A stretch of DNA of 64,000 nt from Acidobacteriota bacterium (lineage in GTDB: Bacteria; Acidobacteriota; Vicinamibacteria; Vicinamibacterales; CAVVIG01), in assembly GCA_020850715.1 (NCBI GenBank), contig JADZED010000080.1, positions 318,524-382,523 on the forward strand. The letters are read 5' to 3'. Below, piece after piece: positions 28,090 to 37,210 of the stretch. The position numbers were made by a program, and so were the translations under genes. The notes under the pieces were generated by a model. The model was not told the origin of the DNA. It saw only the letters and a list, made by a program, of their open reading frames with translations, and searched no databases. How positions within the stretch are numbered: position 1 is the stretch's first letter; each line of letters begins with the position of its first letter.

Positions 28090-30447
28090 CTAGCGCAGCG
28101 CCGACGAGGGGACGGCCGACGGCTTCAGCACCAGCGTGTGTTCCTTCTGCGCGTCGACCGCGCCGCGCGTGAACGCCATCGGGAAGTACTCCTGGCGGTC
28201 CCACAGCGGCAGCAGATTGCCGTAGTAGGGGCTCTCGGGCTGACCCGACTGCCCCGGCACGTTGGTGGCGACCGAGCGATCCCAGTTGCCCGTGTCCATG
28301 ATCTCGCGATAGCTGGCGCCGCCGGCGAACGGCGTGCCGGTGCCGCCGCTCCGCTCGAGCGTCGGCAGGTCGTACGCGCTGACGAACGGATGCGCAAACG
28401 ACTGCGTGTGCATCCGGCCCCAGCGCCACTGATTCCAATCGGGCCCCTGCGTCTCGGTGAGCTCCTGGATCGCCTTTGCGAGCCCCGGCTCGACCAGCGG
28501 CCGCCGTTCCTCGAGCGGCCGCCAGAAGTCGTAGGCCTTCGGATCCGACATCGCCTGCCGCCACGTCTGATAGATCGCCGCCGCCGCGCTGGTCTTGTCG
28601 AGCACGGCGTTCCAGCCGGCGACCATCGCGCGCGCCTTCTCGACGTCGGGCGTTCTCCCGGTCCAGCCGCGGAACAGGTCCTGGTCGAAGGAGGCCTGGA
28701 GCATGTACGCGTCGTGCTGCAGCAGCTTCGAGTCGTCGATGGTGAACTTCGTCCGCCGGTTCTGGATGATGTCGTTGATCACCTGTTCGACGCGCGTCAC
28801 GCGCTCGGTCGGGATGCTGGCGAGCGACTTGAACGCGACCGGCGGCCAGTAGCCGGTGACGTTGATGTTGTTGTTCGCCGTCGCGATGTAGCCGGAGACC
28901 GGGTTCCAGCGCCGGGGCAGATCCTGCCGGAAGCCGGTCCACTCGTACTCGCCGGTGCCAGGCACCGGCATCCGGCCATCCCAGCCGCGCCGCACCGGCG
29001 TGAGCGCGGAGCTCTGCTCGCCGATGTTGCCGTCGACGTCGCCGCAAATCAGGTTCTCGGTCGGCGCCTTCCAGTACATCGCGCGATCGAGGAAGTCCCT
29101 GCAGTCGGCGGCCTGGCTGAGACGAAGGCCGGCGAGATAGGGCGCCGTCCCCGGCTCGTGCGACGCGGTGCGCACGGCGTAGGCGCGATGGTTCTTCGCG
29201 TCTTCGAACACGATCGGGCCGTGGCGGCCCACCTTGAACTCGATCGTCCGGGGCGCGGCCTCGCCTTTCACCCTGATCGAGTCCTTGACGATCTGGAACT
29301 GCTCCCAGCGCCCTAGATACAGCATCTGGTTCGCGTTCGCCGGGTTGGTCTCCTCGACGAACACGTCGGCCTGGTCGTTGCCGGCGATGGTGAGCCCCCA
29401 CGCGACGCGCTCGTTGTGTCCCAGCCCGACGCCGACAAACGGCGCCTCCTGCGCACCGATCACGTTCCAGCCGGGCGAGACGAGATGGAAGATGTAGCGT
29501 AGCGACGGCGTTCCTACCTGCCGGTGCGGGTCGTTGGCAACCTGCGGGCGGCCGCCGTTGGCGTACTTGGTCCCGATGACCCAGTTGTTGCTGCCCGGAT
29601 CGGGATTGAAGTCCATCACCATGTCGCCGACGTACTCGCCGGAGCCGAAGAGCGCCCGGTAGGGCGCGGCGATCTCGGGCTTCGGCAGCGGACTGCCGCC
29701 CCGGCCGCCCCACTGCACGTCGTCGCCGATCCTGGAGAGATCGAGCCCGATCGGGACCTCGATCTCGGCCCAGGGGTCGGGCATGCGCTGGCGCGTGGCC
29801 TCCTTCGCGCCAACCCTCGCGACCAGACGCGCGAGGTTGATCTCGTCCATGCCGCCGAGGCCGGCCGAACGGAGCAGCGGCGTTTCCGGCTTCCAGGGCT
29901 CCGGCTTCAGGCCGGTGAGCTTGAATTCGACCGGGAGGTTGCTCATCGCCTGCTCGATGTAGGCGTTGAGGCCGTCGGTCCAGGCGGTGAAGATCCGTTT
30001 GCCGTCGGGGTGGTAGCTCGTCCACTCCTCGTCGTCGATCGGGCGGCGATACATCGCCATCCGCTTCGCGCGATCCTCGTCGACAGCCGCCGGGCCGAGG
30101 ATCTCGGCGAGCCGCCCTTCGTTGGTCATGCGCCACATGTAGAGCTGCCAGAGCCGATCCTGGCCGGCCACGTACCCCTGCGCGTAGAACATGTCGTCCT
30201 GGTTCTTCGCGTAGATGTGGGTGATGCCCCACTTGTCGCGGATCACCTCGACCGGTTCCTTCACGCCGGGCACGCTGATCTCGCCGTCGATCTTCGACAG
30301 CGACTGCTTCGCCAGGGCCTTCAGATCGGCCGCGCCGGCGGGCGCCTGCGCGTAGCCGGCTGCCGTCGTCGCCAGGACGATGCCGGCAGCGATGAGGACC
30401 ACGGCCGCAACGCGATGACCTGTCGGCAGCCACTGACGGACACGCAT
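28090..30447 (-). CDS. Penicillin acylase family Ntn-hydrolase
   Basis: A 785-aa exported precursor with signal peptide (VAAVVLIAAGIVLATTAAGYAQA). It has the alpha-chain opening VEVIRDKWGITHIYAKNQDDMFYAQGYV and the autoprocessing site at NPDPGSNNWVIG, where Ser becomes the N-terminal nucleophile of the beta chain. Later motifs include HGPIVFED and a WDGRMPVPGTGEYEW segment. Family members cleave amide bonds in beta-lactams, acyl-homoserine lactones or N-acyl peptides; the substrate here cannot be told. It is divergent from tadA with 63 bases between and is probably monocistronic. Confidence 0.9.
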   Translation of the reverse strand: MRVRQWLPTGHRVAAVVLIAAGIVLATTAAGYAQAPAGAADLKALAKQSLSKIDGEISVPGVKEPVEVIRDKWGITHIYAKNQDDMFYAQGYVAGQDRLWQLYMWRMTNEGRLAEILGPAAVDEDRAKRMAMYRRPIDDEEWTSYHPDGKRIFTAWTDGLNAYIEQAMSNLPVEFKLTGLKPEPWKPETPLLRSAGLGGMDEINLARLVARVGAKEATRQRMPDPWAEIEVPIGLDLSRIGDDVQWGGRGGSPLPKPEIAAPYRALFGSGEYVGDMVMDFNPDPGSNNWVIGTKYANGGRPQVANDPHRQVGTPSLRYIFHLVSPGWNVIGAQEAPFVGVGLGHNERVAWGLTIAGNDQADVFVEETNPANANQMLYLGRWEQFQIVKDSIRVKGEAAPRTIEFKVGRHGPIVFEDAKNHRAYAVRTASHEPGTAPYLAGLRLSQAADCRDFLDRAMYWKAPTENLICGDVDGNIGEQSSALTPVRRGWDGRMPVPGTGEYEWTGFRQDLPRRWNPVSGYIATANNNINVTGYWPPVAFKSLASIPTERVTRVEQVINDIIQNRRTKFTIDDSKLLQHDAYMLQASFDQDLFRGWTGRTPDVEKARAMVAGWNAVLDKTSAAAAIYQTWRQAMSDPKAYDFWRPLEERRPLVEPGLAKAIQELTETQGPDWNQWRWGRMHTQSFAHPFVSAYDLPTLERSGGTGTPFAGGASYREIMDTGNWDRSVATNVPGQSGQPESPYYGNLLPLWDRQEYFPMAFTRGAVDAQKEHTLVLKPSAVPSSALR

Positions 30448-30510
30448 GGATCCTCCTCTGGCCCGCAGCCCGGAAGGCGAGCGGCCCTTTCATATCACAA
30501 ATCGCCTGTT

Positions 30511-31017
30511 ATGATGCCGGCGGTGGCAAATTTCGACGGTCTGATGCAGGAGGCGCTCGCGGAGGCGCGCCGCGCCCTGGAGCGCGGCGAAGTGCCGGTC
30601 GGCGCGGTGGTCGCGCTGGATGGCGCGATCGTGGGACGCGGGTTCAATCAGCCGATTCTGTCGGGAGACCCGACGGCGCATGCCGAAATCGTCGCAATCC
30701 GAGACGCCGCGCAGCGCGCCAGCAACTACCGGCTGACCGGCGCGGTCCTTTGCGTCACCCTCGAGCCGTGCCTGATGTGCGTCGGCGCGCTGGTGCACGC
30801 GCGCATCGGCACGATCGTATACGGCGCCGACGAGCCGAAATCGGGCGCGATCGTCTCGACGGTGGCGGCGCCGGCGTTGCCCGGCCTGAATCATCGATGC
30901 GCGGCGGTCGGCGGGGTGCGCGCGGCGGAATGCCGGGACCTGCTGCAGAGATTCTTCCGGGAGCGTCGCCGCAGGGGAATCGACCCGCTGCCCAGCGAGC
31001 GCGAAATGCCCGGGTAG
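30511..31017 (+). CDS. tadA: TadA, tRNA-specific adenosine deaminase
   Basis: A 168-aa zinc deaminase with HAEIVAIRDA (His and catalytic Glu) and LEPCLMCVGALVHARI (two Cys ligands), plus GEVPVGAVV near the N-terminus. It converts A34 to inosine in tRNA-Arg(ACG), and that tRNA is encoded at 17.3 kb. The track start is far upstream; the ATG at 30511 fits family length. A TATGAT hexamer overlaps this ATG, so a start a few codons later (ATG at 30514 or 30543) remains possible. Confidence 0.9.
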   Translation: MMPAVANFDGLMQEALAEARRALERGEVPVGAVVALDGAIVGRGFNQPILSGDPTAHAEIVAIRDAAQRASNYRLTGAVLCVTLEPCLMCVGALVHARIGTIVYGADEPKSGAIVSTVAAPALPGLNHRCAAVGGVRAAECRDLLQRFFRERRRRGIDPLPSEREMPG

Positions 31018-31163
31018 CGCCCAGGCAGCCGCGCCTCGTTGCGGAACTGGACTGCAGCAGCGAGGCATGGCGGCGGGTTCCTCTTCGGCCGGGCCGCGGG
31101 CGGTTGACGAAGGGCACGTCCGTTGCTCGATGCCGTGCGTCGCCCGTCTTCCCTGGAGGAATC

Positions 31164-32309
31164 ATGACACTGGCCGCGGCACCGGAAGAGGAGGCCGACG
31201 GATCGACCGACCGGCCGTCCGAACGTTCGCGGTCGGGATTGGCGTCCGAATCCCTGCGCCTGCTGCGAGGGCCCACCGACCTGGCGGCCTGGGCATTCGA
31301 TGCGATGAGCTCGAAGAGTCCCATGCAGCATCCAGCGTGGGTGACCGCCTGTGCAGAAACCTTCGTGCCGCCAGATCGGCTGCGTCTCTTCGTCTTCGGC
31401 TGCCTTCCGCAGCCGGCCGCCGTCGCGCCTTTCGTCGAGCGAAGGAGCTTCGGCAGACGGCTGGAGCTCCTGGGACCCGGCGAGGTGCACGAGCCGATGG
31501 ATCTGATCTTCCAGAACGAGACGGTGTTGAACGAGCTGCTTCGGGCGCTGCTCGAGCGGCGGCTGCCGATCGTGCTGCGCCGTGTGCCTGCCGATTCGGA
31601 GACGCTGCCTGCGCTTCGACGAGCCTGGCGCGGCGGCGGGCTCGTCGTGAGCCGGCCGGCACGGAGCTACCCGTTTCTCGAGCTGGACTCGCGATGGACC
31701 GGGCAGGATCCGCCCTTGGGCAGCAGCAAGCGGCGATCGGATCTCAGGCGTGCGCGGCGCCGGGCGCAGGAGATCGGTCCGATCGCCTGCGAGGTGACGA
31801 CCCCAGCTCCCGAGGATCTGCCGCCGCTGTTCGACGAGATGGTCCGCGTCGAGGCGTCCGGCTGGAAGCACGCGGCGGGAACCTCGCTCGCCGCCGATCG
31901 CCCGCGCGCTGCGTTCTTCCGCCGCTTTGCCGCGGCGGCCTGCCGCGCCGGAATCCTCCGCTTGTGCTTCCTCCGGATCGGAGGGCGCCCGGCCGCCGTC
32001 CAGCTCGCCGTCGAGCTGGACCGCCGCTTCTGGCTGCTCAAAGTCGGATACGACGACCGGTTTCAGCGCTGTTCGCCCGGGTCCCTTCTCCTCGCCGAGA
32101 CGGTGCGGCACGCCGCGCAGCGCGGGCTGCGCTCGTATGAGTTCCTTGGTGTCGGCGAGCCATGGACCGAGGCCTGGACCGATCGCGTGCGCCCGCACGT
32201 GGATATCTACGCGTACCCGTGGTCGCGCCGCGGCGGTACGGCGCTCGCCGCAGACACGTTGAGCAGCGTCCGGCAGAAGATCTCGCGCGCCGCACAGGGG
32301 CCGGCATGA
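31164..32309 (+). CDS. BioF2/FemAB-like GNAT acyltransferase
   Basis: A 381-aa protein with TGGAGGA before the ATG at 31164. The fold is a double GNAT of the BioF2/CelD type: an N-terminal HPAWVTACAETF segment, LELLGPGEVHEPMDLIF, and a C-terminal catalytic GNAT half (LRLCFLRIGGRPAAVQLAVEL, LLKVGYDDRFQRCSPGSLLL, GLRSYEFLGVGEPW). Relatives act in polysaccharide or peptidyl transfer pathways. The acceptor is unknown. It is coupled by ATGA overlap to a proline-dehydrogenase-like gene. Confidence 0.75.
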   Translation: MTLAAAPEEEADGSTDRPSERSRSGLASESLRLLRGPTDLAAWAFDAMSSKSPMQHPAWVTACAETFVPPDRLRLFVFGCLPQPAAVAPFVERRSFGRRLELLGPGEVHEPMDLIFQNETVLNELLRALLERRLPIVLRRVPADSETLPALRRAWRGGGLVVSRPARSYPFLELDSRWTGQDPPLGSSKRRSDLRRARRRAQEIGPIACEVTTPAPEDLPPLFDEMVRVEASGWKHAAGTSLAADRPRAAFFRRFAAAACRAGILRLCFLRIGGRPAAVQLAVELDRRFWLLKVGYDDRFQRCSPGSLLLAETVRHAAQRGLRSYEFLGVGEPWTEAWTDRVRPHVDIYAYPWSRRGGTALAADTLSSVRQKISRAAQGPA

Positions 32310-33187
32310 CCCGCGCCCTGCGACGTTTGATGTGGGCGGCGTGGGAGCCGGCCGCGCGCCGGGCGGCGCGCGCCTATGTGGCCGGTCCGGAGCTGCACGA
32401 TGCGCTCCGGGTGTGCGACGAGCTTGCGGGCAAGGGCTTCCGCACGGCGATTTGCCCGTGGCACTCGGAGCAGACGAGCCGGACGGTCGCCGACTCCTAC
32501 CTCCGTGCCCTCCGGGCGCTCGACGGAGCGGGGCGCGACTGCTATCTCTCGATCAAAGCGCCCGATCTCGAGTACTCCAGCGCATTGATGGACGAAATCC
32601 TGGAAGCCGCACGTTCGAGCTCGACGACGATCCACTTCGATGCGCTCGGCCCCGAAGCAGCCGACCGCACGTGGCAGCTCATCGAAGCGAGTGCGGGGCG
32701 AGGGGTGACAATCGGCTGCACCTTGCCGGCCCGATGGAGGCGAAGCGTCTCGGACGTCGATCGGGTTCTGGCACTGGACCTTCGCGTCCGCATCGTAAAG
32801 GGGCAGTGGGAGGATCCGGAAGGTGCCGTGCGCGACGTCGAGGCGGCGTACCTTTCGCTGATCGACCGGCTGGCAGGGCGTGGGCGGCAGGTCGCCGTGG
32901 CGACGCACGTTCCGAGGCTCGCGCGGCGTGCCGTTGATTCGCTCCATCGGGCGGGTTCGACCTGCGAGCTCGAGCTCCTCTTCGGTCTTCCAACCCGCGG
33001 AACGGTCGACGTGGCACGGCGGGGTGGCGTCCCGATCCGGTTCTACGTTCCCTATGGCCACGCGTGGCTGCCTTACTCGCTTTCCCAGCTCCGGCGCCAC
33101 CCCGGGATCCTCTATTGGACCTTCCGCGACTGGCTGAAGGGGTCGCGCCGGACGCTGAGATCTCACGCAATGGTCATCGATCGCTGA
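32306..33187 (+). CDS. Proline dehydrogenase-like TIM-barrel protein
   Basis: A 293-aa protein with the PRODH pattern: YLSIKAPDL, IHFDALGPEAADRTW, VRIVKGQWEDPEGA, VAVATHVPRL, ELELLFGLP and RFYVPYGHAWLPY. The last helix normally carries the Tyr-x-x-Arg-Arg that grips proline; here it reads YSLSQLRRHP, so both arginines at that position are replaced. FAD binding is plausible, proline oxidation less so. No P5C dehydrogenase is near. It begins inside the stop codon of the BioF2-like gene, suggesting a two-protein pathway. Confidence 0.7.
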   Translation: MTRALRRLMWAAWEPAARRAARAYVAGPELHDALRVCDELAGKGFRTAICPWHSEQTSRTVADSYLRALRALDGAGRDCYLSIKAPDLEYSSALMDEILEAARSSSTTIHFDALGPEAADRTWQLIEASAGRGVTIGCTLPARWRRSVSDVDRVLALDLRVRIVKGQWEDPEGAVRDVEAAYLSLIDRLAGRGRQVAVATHVPRLARRAVDSLHRAGSTCELELLFGLPTRGTVDVARRGGVPIRFYVPYGHAWLPYSLSQLRRHPGILYWTFRDWLKGSRRTLRSHAMVIDR

Positions 33188-33230
33188 AACCCCGACCGTC
33201 CAGACCCCAACGTTGAGGCGGACCCGCTCG

Positions 33231-33689
33231 TCATTTCGTGCGGGTGTAGGTGCCCGTCAGGCGCGCCGTCTGGAGCACGTGGCCCTGCAGCGCGGTCTCC
33301 ACGTCCTTCCGCGAAGATCGCGCGGGAACGCCGAGCTCGGTGTCGAGCGCGTACAGCGTGAAGCGATATCGGTGGGTGCCGGTCGGCGGACAGGGACCGC
33401 CGTACCCGATCCTGCCGAAGTCGTTGGTGCCCTGGCGGCTCCCGCCGGGCAGCTCCTGGTCGGCCGCGAGGTGTTCCGCCAGCGCGCCGTCGGCCGGGGG
33501 CATGTTGAACACGATCCAGTGCGAGAAGGTCTTCTTCGGAGCATCCGGATCGTCGCAGATGAGCGCCAGGCTCTTCGCGCCGGAAGGCACGTCGCTCCAT
33601 TCGACCGGCGGAGACACGTCGTCTCCGTCGCACGTGTACTTCGAAGGGATGTTGCCGTCGTGCCGGAATACGGGGCTCGTGAGCTTCAT
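33231..33689 (-). CDS. YbhB/YbcL-type phosphatidylethanolamine-binding-like protein
   Basis: A 152-aa PEBP/Raf-kinase-inhibitor-like protein from the ATG at 33689: SPVFRHDGNIPSKYTCDGDDVSPPVEW, LALICDDPDAPKKTFSHWIVFNMP and IGYGGPCPPTGTHRYRFTLYALD. The conserved anion-binding pocket (DPDAP, GP.PP..HRY) is intact. No signal peptide is seen. The bacterial role is unknown. Confidence 0.92.
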   Translation of the reverse strand: MKLTSPVFRHDGNIPSKYTCDGDDVSPPVEWSDVPSGAKSLALICDDPDAPKKTFSHWIVFNMPPADGALAEHLAADQELPGGSRQGTNDFGRIGYGGPCPPTGTHRYRFTLYALDTELGVPARSSRKDVETALQGHVLQTARLTGTYTRTK

Positions 33690-33871
33690 GCCGCTCCTTT
33701 CCGCTTGCGCGCTCTGCCGAAACGAGCCACCTCGCGCGACCGTCGCCGCGGCCGCGCGAGGCAGGCGGTCGCCGTCCGGCGCCGTTCCGGCGTCTTCCAC
33801 CTCTTCGTTCGGCGCCCCGACCGGAGCCCGGTCGTCGATCTGCAAGCGTCGAACCACGAGGCGGCGGGCGG

Positions 33872-34357
33872 CTACGGCCGCTCGCGCTCCTCGAGCAGCG
33901 CTTCGAGCTCGGCGAGGATCTCGCGATCCTTGCCGCGGCCTGCCGCGCGCTTGAGATCGATCAGCTTCGGCAGCGACACGACGAGGCATTGGAATCCTTC
34001 GAGCGCGACCACCTCGGCGGACGGCTTCAAGGCTTCGTAGCCGCCGCCTCCCACGATCTCGCCGATCAGGTCGAGGTCGCCGAGCGCCGTGGTGAGCGTG
34101 AAGTTCAGTCCGCGAGACACGGTTTCCCCATCGAGCCGGAAGGGCAGTCCGGGCGGCGCGCCGCGCAGATAAGGCTGAAACGGTTCGAGCGCGGAAACGA
34201 GGCGGCCGACGTTGGCGCGATCTCTGGCGTACACGACATCGAGATCCAACGTGGTCCTCAAGGCGCCGTGGATGCCGGCGGCAACGCCGCCGACGATGAT
34301 GTAATCGACGCCGCCGCCCGAGAGCACCCGCACGAAGCCGAGCAGGTCGGGCGTCAT
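33872..34357 (-). CDS. Nucleotidyltransferase-fold protein (AbiEii/DUF6036-like)
   Basis: A 161-aa protein from the ATG at 34357: YIIVGGVAAGIHGALRTTLDLDVVY is the GG..A...G..R.T.D.D signature of minimal nucleotidyltransferases, with the Asp pair in LDLDVVY. The C-terminus (LPKLIDLKRAAGRGKDREILAEL) is typical of these proteins. Its start codon overlaps the stop of a 59-aa gene (ATGA). Such small-protein/NTase pairs look like toxin-antitoxin units. Confidence 0.75.
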   Translation of the reverse strand: MTPDLLGFVRVLSGGGVDYIIVGGVAAGIHGALRTTLDLDVVYARDRANVGRLVSALEPFQPYLRGAPPGLPFRLDGETVSRGLNFTLTTALGDLDLIGEIVGGGGYEALKPSAEVVALEGFQCLVVSLPKLIDLKRAAGRGKDREILAELEALLEERERP

Positions 34358-34533
34358 CGCGGGCGTCGCGCGGCACGGAGCGTCTCGAGCGATCGCATGA
34401 ACGCGACCAGCCGCTCGAGCCGCTGCTGCGGCGTCAGCCTGAGGTGCTCGCGCAGCAGGGTCCGATCGACGTCCTTCTTGTAGTACTCCGTCACCGGATC
34501 GACCGGCCGTCGACCGCCAGCGCGGGCGTCCAT
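34354..34533 (-). CDS. 59-aa partner protein of the nucleotidyltransferase
   Basis: This gene is too short for the ORF track. From the ATG at 34533 the minus strand reads MDARAGGRRPVDPVTEYYKK, then DVDRTLLREHLRLTPQQRLERLVAFMRSLE, ending in a TGA that overlaps the NTase ATG. It is charged and helical, with no membrane segment. The YYKKDVDRTLLRE...LTPQQRLERL layout looks like a conserved small regulator or antitoxin upstream of AbiEii-like NTases. Function inferred from pairing only. Confidence 0.65.
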   Translation of the reverse strand: MDARAGGRRPVDPVTEYYKKDVDRTLLREHLRLTPQQRLERLVAFMRSLETLRAARRPR

Positions 34534-34693
34534 GCGTCCAGTCTAGTGTCCGGGGCCGGTGATTCGCGACACAATTCGCGGGCGGCGCATCGCGGGCGGC
34601 GCGGCTCGCCGCTCGGAGATGCCCGATATCCTCGCTCGTCGCGCCTTGCCGTTCCGACGCGGCGCTCCGGCGCACGGGCCGGGACGCCACGCG

Positions 34694-35569
34694 TCATCGA
34701 ACGACGAGCACCGGCACCGGGCTGCGATCGAGCGCGCCCTGGGCGACGCTGCCCAGCAGCAGATGGCGCACGGGGCTCGCGCCGCGCGCTCCGACGACGA
34801 GCAGCGACGACCGCGAGCCTGTGACGACCGCAAGCAACTCCCGCAGCGGTTCGCCGCTCGCCAGGACGGTGCGGACCTGCCATCCGGCGCGTCGAAGCCG
34901 CGACGCGGCGCGACCGAGCCGCTGCAGGGCTTCCCGCTCTCGCCGGGCATTCAGGCGCTTCACGTCGCGCGCAACGGCCCGTGCCCCCGGGACCATGCCT
35001 TGGGAGGGCACGGCCAGCGGTTCGACCGCCGTGACGAGGACGACGCGTCCGCCCGCAGGCGGGGCGAGGCGGCTCGCCAGCGCCAGGGCGCGCGCGGCCA
35101 TCGGGGATCGATCGAGCCCGATCACCAGGCGGCGCACGCGCGCCGAACGCCTCACGACGAGGACCGCGCATGGCGCGGCGCGGACAATCGCCCTGGACGT
35201 GCTCCCCATGAGCAGGCGGCGCACCGCGCCGTGGCCGCGCCACCCGAGCACGATCACGTCGGCGCCGAAGCGCCCGGCCTCCTCGAGGATTCCCTCGGCG
35301 GGGGGCCTGTCGACGACGACGGCCTCGATCTCGGGCCATCGGCGCGACAGCGCGCGTCGCGCGCGTCCCGCCGCGGCATCTGCGCTGCGATCGAGCGCGG
35401 CCAGCAGAATGGACCGCCGGTATTCCGCCCGCGTTCTCCGCGCCGCAACCACCCGAACGTGGGCGTCGACCGGCCAGGGGAAGGCGAGGGTTGTTGCGAT
35501 GGCGGCCCTCGCTTGACGGGAACCGTCCGTTGCAATCAGGATTCGGAATCTGCCTGCCTGGTTGGCCAT
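34694..35569 (-). CDS. Tandem universal stress protein
   Basis: A 291-aa protein with two UspA domains from the ATG at 35569 (MANQAGRFRILIATDGS). Domain 1 (~7-150) ends with the ATP-binding-type GWRGHGAVRRLLMGSTS; domain 2 (~155-290) starts RRLVIGLDRSPMAARAL and ends GARGASPVRHLLLGSVAQ. Both G-x2-G-x9-G(S/T) loops are present, so nucleotide binding is likely. It stands alone on the minus strand, 160 bases from the small-protein/NTase pair. Confidence 0.88.
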   Translation of the reverse strand: MANQAGRFRILIATDGSRQARAAIATTLAFPWPVDAHVRVVAARRTRAEYRRSILLAALDRSADAAAGRARRALSRRWPEIEAVVVDRPPAEGILEEAGRFGADVIVLGWRGHGAVRRLLMGSTSRAIVRAAPCAVLVVRRSARVRRLVIGLDRSPMAARALALASRLAPPAGGRVVLVTAVEPLAVPSQGMVPGARAVARDVKRLNARREREALQRLGRAASRLRRAGWQVRTVLASGEPLRELLAVVTGSRSSLLVVGARGASPVRHLLLGSVAQGALDRSPVPVLVVR

Positions 35570-35743
35570 CTCATCTGCTCTCGTTGGTCGGGAGCTGGCA
35601 AGCAACAATCGAGCCACCGATTGCGCGCCGCACCGCCAGGAAGATCCACCAGGGCGGCGCTGCCTTCACGCGGGCCGCCATCGGGCTGGCGTGCCGATCC
35701 GCGCGGCGGCGTGAGGAGCGCCGGCACGGTGGCGCGTCCGGGC

Positions 35744-37210
35744 CTACTGGAGCGCCTGGAGCAGCCGGACGCCTGCGCGGACCGGATCGCAATCGATCGC
35801 CAGCGGAATCTTCCGGACGTGCGCGGTCGCCTCGCCCTTGAGGAACGCGATGCCCTTGTCGCCGCAGGTCGCGGCGATGAACAGATGCTCGTCGGTCGCC
35901 GGCAGGCGCGCCGCCTGCAGCTTCCGCCGTGCGCCCGCGAGGCCGGCGTCCGGATTCGCCTCGGCGATCTCGATCGGGCTCTCGGTGGTCGGCTGCAGCC
36001 CGAGCTGCTGCGAGGCGATGCGGATCACCTCGGGATCCGGCGGCGCCGGCGTGCGTCCGAAGTAGCCGAGCACCATCTTCCCATAGCCTTCGGCGATCCG
36101 CGTCCAGGGACCGCAGAACACGTTGTTGTACGCCTGCTGGAAGTAGAACTGCGACAGCGGCGTCACCGAGGTGCCGTAGCCGCCGCGGCCAACGACCTCC
36201 GCCATGGCGTCGATCACCTCGCGGAACCGATCGAGCGTCCCATGATCGCGCATCATCTGCGTGTTGGCCGTCAGCGCGCCGCCCGGCATCGGCGACCACG
36301 GGATCGCCGGTTCGACCGCCACCGATTCGGGCGGCACGAAGTAGTCGGCCAGGCACGCGCGCAGCACCTGCTCGGCCTCGCGCACCTTGTCGATGTCCAC
36401 GTCGAGCTCGTAGCCGGTCCCCCGCAGCGCGTGCCACATCACGACGATGTCGGGCTGGCAGGTGCCGCCGGACACCGGCGCCATGGACAGATCGATCCGA
36501 TCGGCACCGGCGTCGAGCGCGGCGCGGTAGGCCGACACCGACACGCCGGCGGTCTCGTGGGTGTGAAAGCCGATGTCGGTCCCTTCCGGCAGCAGCGCGC
36601 GCGCCTGCCGGATCGTCTCGTGCACTTTCGCGGGCACCGCCGTGCCCGACGCGTCCTTGAAGCAGACCGAATGGTACGGGATGCCGGCATCCAGGATCTC
36701 GCGCAGCGTCCGCATGTAGAACGCCGGCGTGTGCGCGTCGCCGGTCGCGCCCGGCGGCAGCTCCATCATCGTGATTGCCACCTCGTGCCGGAGCCCGGCG
36801 TCCACGATCGCCCGGCCGCTGTCGATGAGGTTGCGCACGTCGTTCAGGCAGTCGAAGTTGCGGATCGTGGTCATCCCGTGCTTCCTGAAGAGCCGCGCGT
36901 GCAGATCGATCACGTCGCGGCCGTACGACTGGAGGCCGACGACGTTGATGCCGCGCGAGAGCGTCTGCAGGTTGGCGTCCGGTCCGGCGGCCCGGCGGAA
37001 CGCGTCCATCATGTCGAACGCGTCCTCGTTGCAGTAGAAGAAGAGCGCCTGGAACCGCGCGCCGCCGCCCGCCTCGAAATGGGTGAGTCCGGCGTCCCGG
37101 CACGCCTCGACGGCCGGGAGGAAGTCCTTCGTGAACACGCGGGCGCCGTACACCGACTGGAAGCCGTCGCGGAATGCCGTGTTCATCACCTTGACGAGTC
37201 GTTTGCCCAC
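35744..37210 (-). CDS. Carboxyltransferase-domain protein (PycB/oxaloacetate decarboxylase alpha-like) without biotinyl domain
   Basis: A 488-aa HMGL-like TIM barrel: MNTAFRDGFQS near the start (the RDG metal Asp), HFEAGGGARFQ, CFKDASGT (the biotin-carbamate Lys) and GFHTHETAG (metal His pair), followed by the PYC_OADA-type helical domain. The family moves CO2 between biotin and pyruvate, oxaloacetate or an acyl-CoA. No C-terminal biotin-attachment AMKM motif is present and no biotin carboxylase or carrier gene is adjacent, so partners must be elsewhere. The Dph6-like gene upstream is not obviously related. Confidence 0.82.
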   Translation of the reverse strand: MGKRLVKVMNTAFRDGFQSVYGARVFTKDFLPAVEACRDAGLTHFEAGGGARFQALFFYCNEDAFDMMDAFRRAAGPDANLQTLSRGINVVGLQSYGRDVIDLHARLFRKHGMTTIRNFDCLNDVRNLIDSGRAIVDAGLRHEVAITMMELPPGATGDAHTPAFYMRTLREILDAGIPYHSVCFKDASGTAVPAKVHETIRQARALLPEGTDIGFHTHETAGVSVSAYRAALDAGADRIDLSMAPVSGGTCQPDIVVMWHALRGTGYELDVDIDKVREAEQVLRACLADYFVPPESVAVEPAIPWSPMPGGALTANTQMMRDHGTLDRFREVIDAMAEVVGRGGYGTSVTPLSQFYFQQAYNNVFCGPWTRIAEGYGKMVLGYFGRTPAPPDPEVIRIASQQLGLQPTTESPIEIAEANPDAGLAGARRKLQAARLPATDEHLFIAATCGDKGIAFLKGEATAHVRKIPLAIDCDPVRAGVRLLQALQ

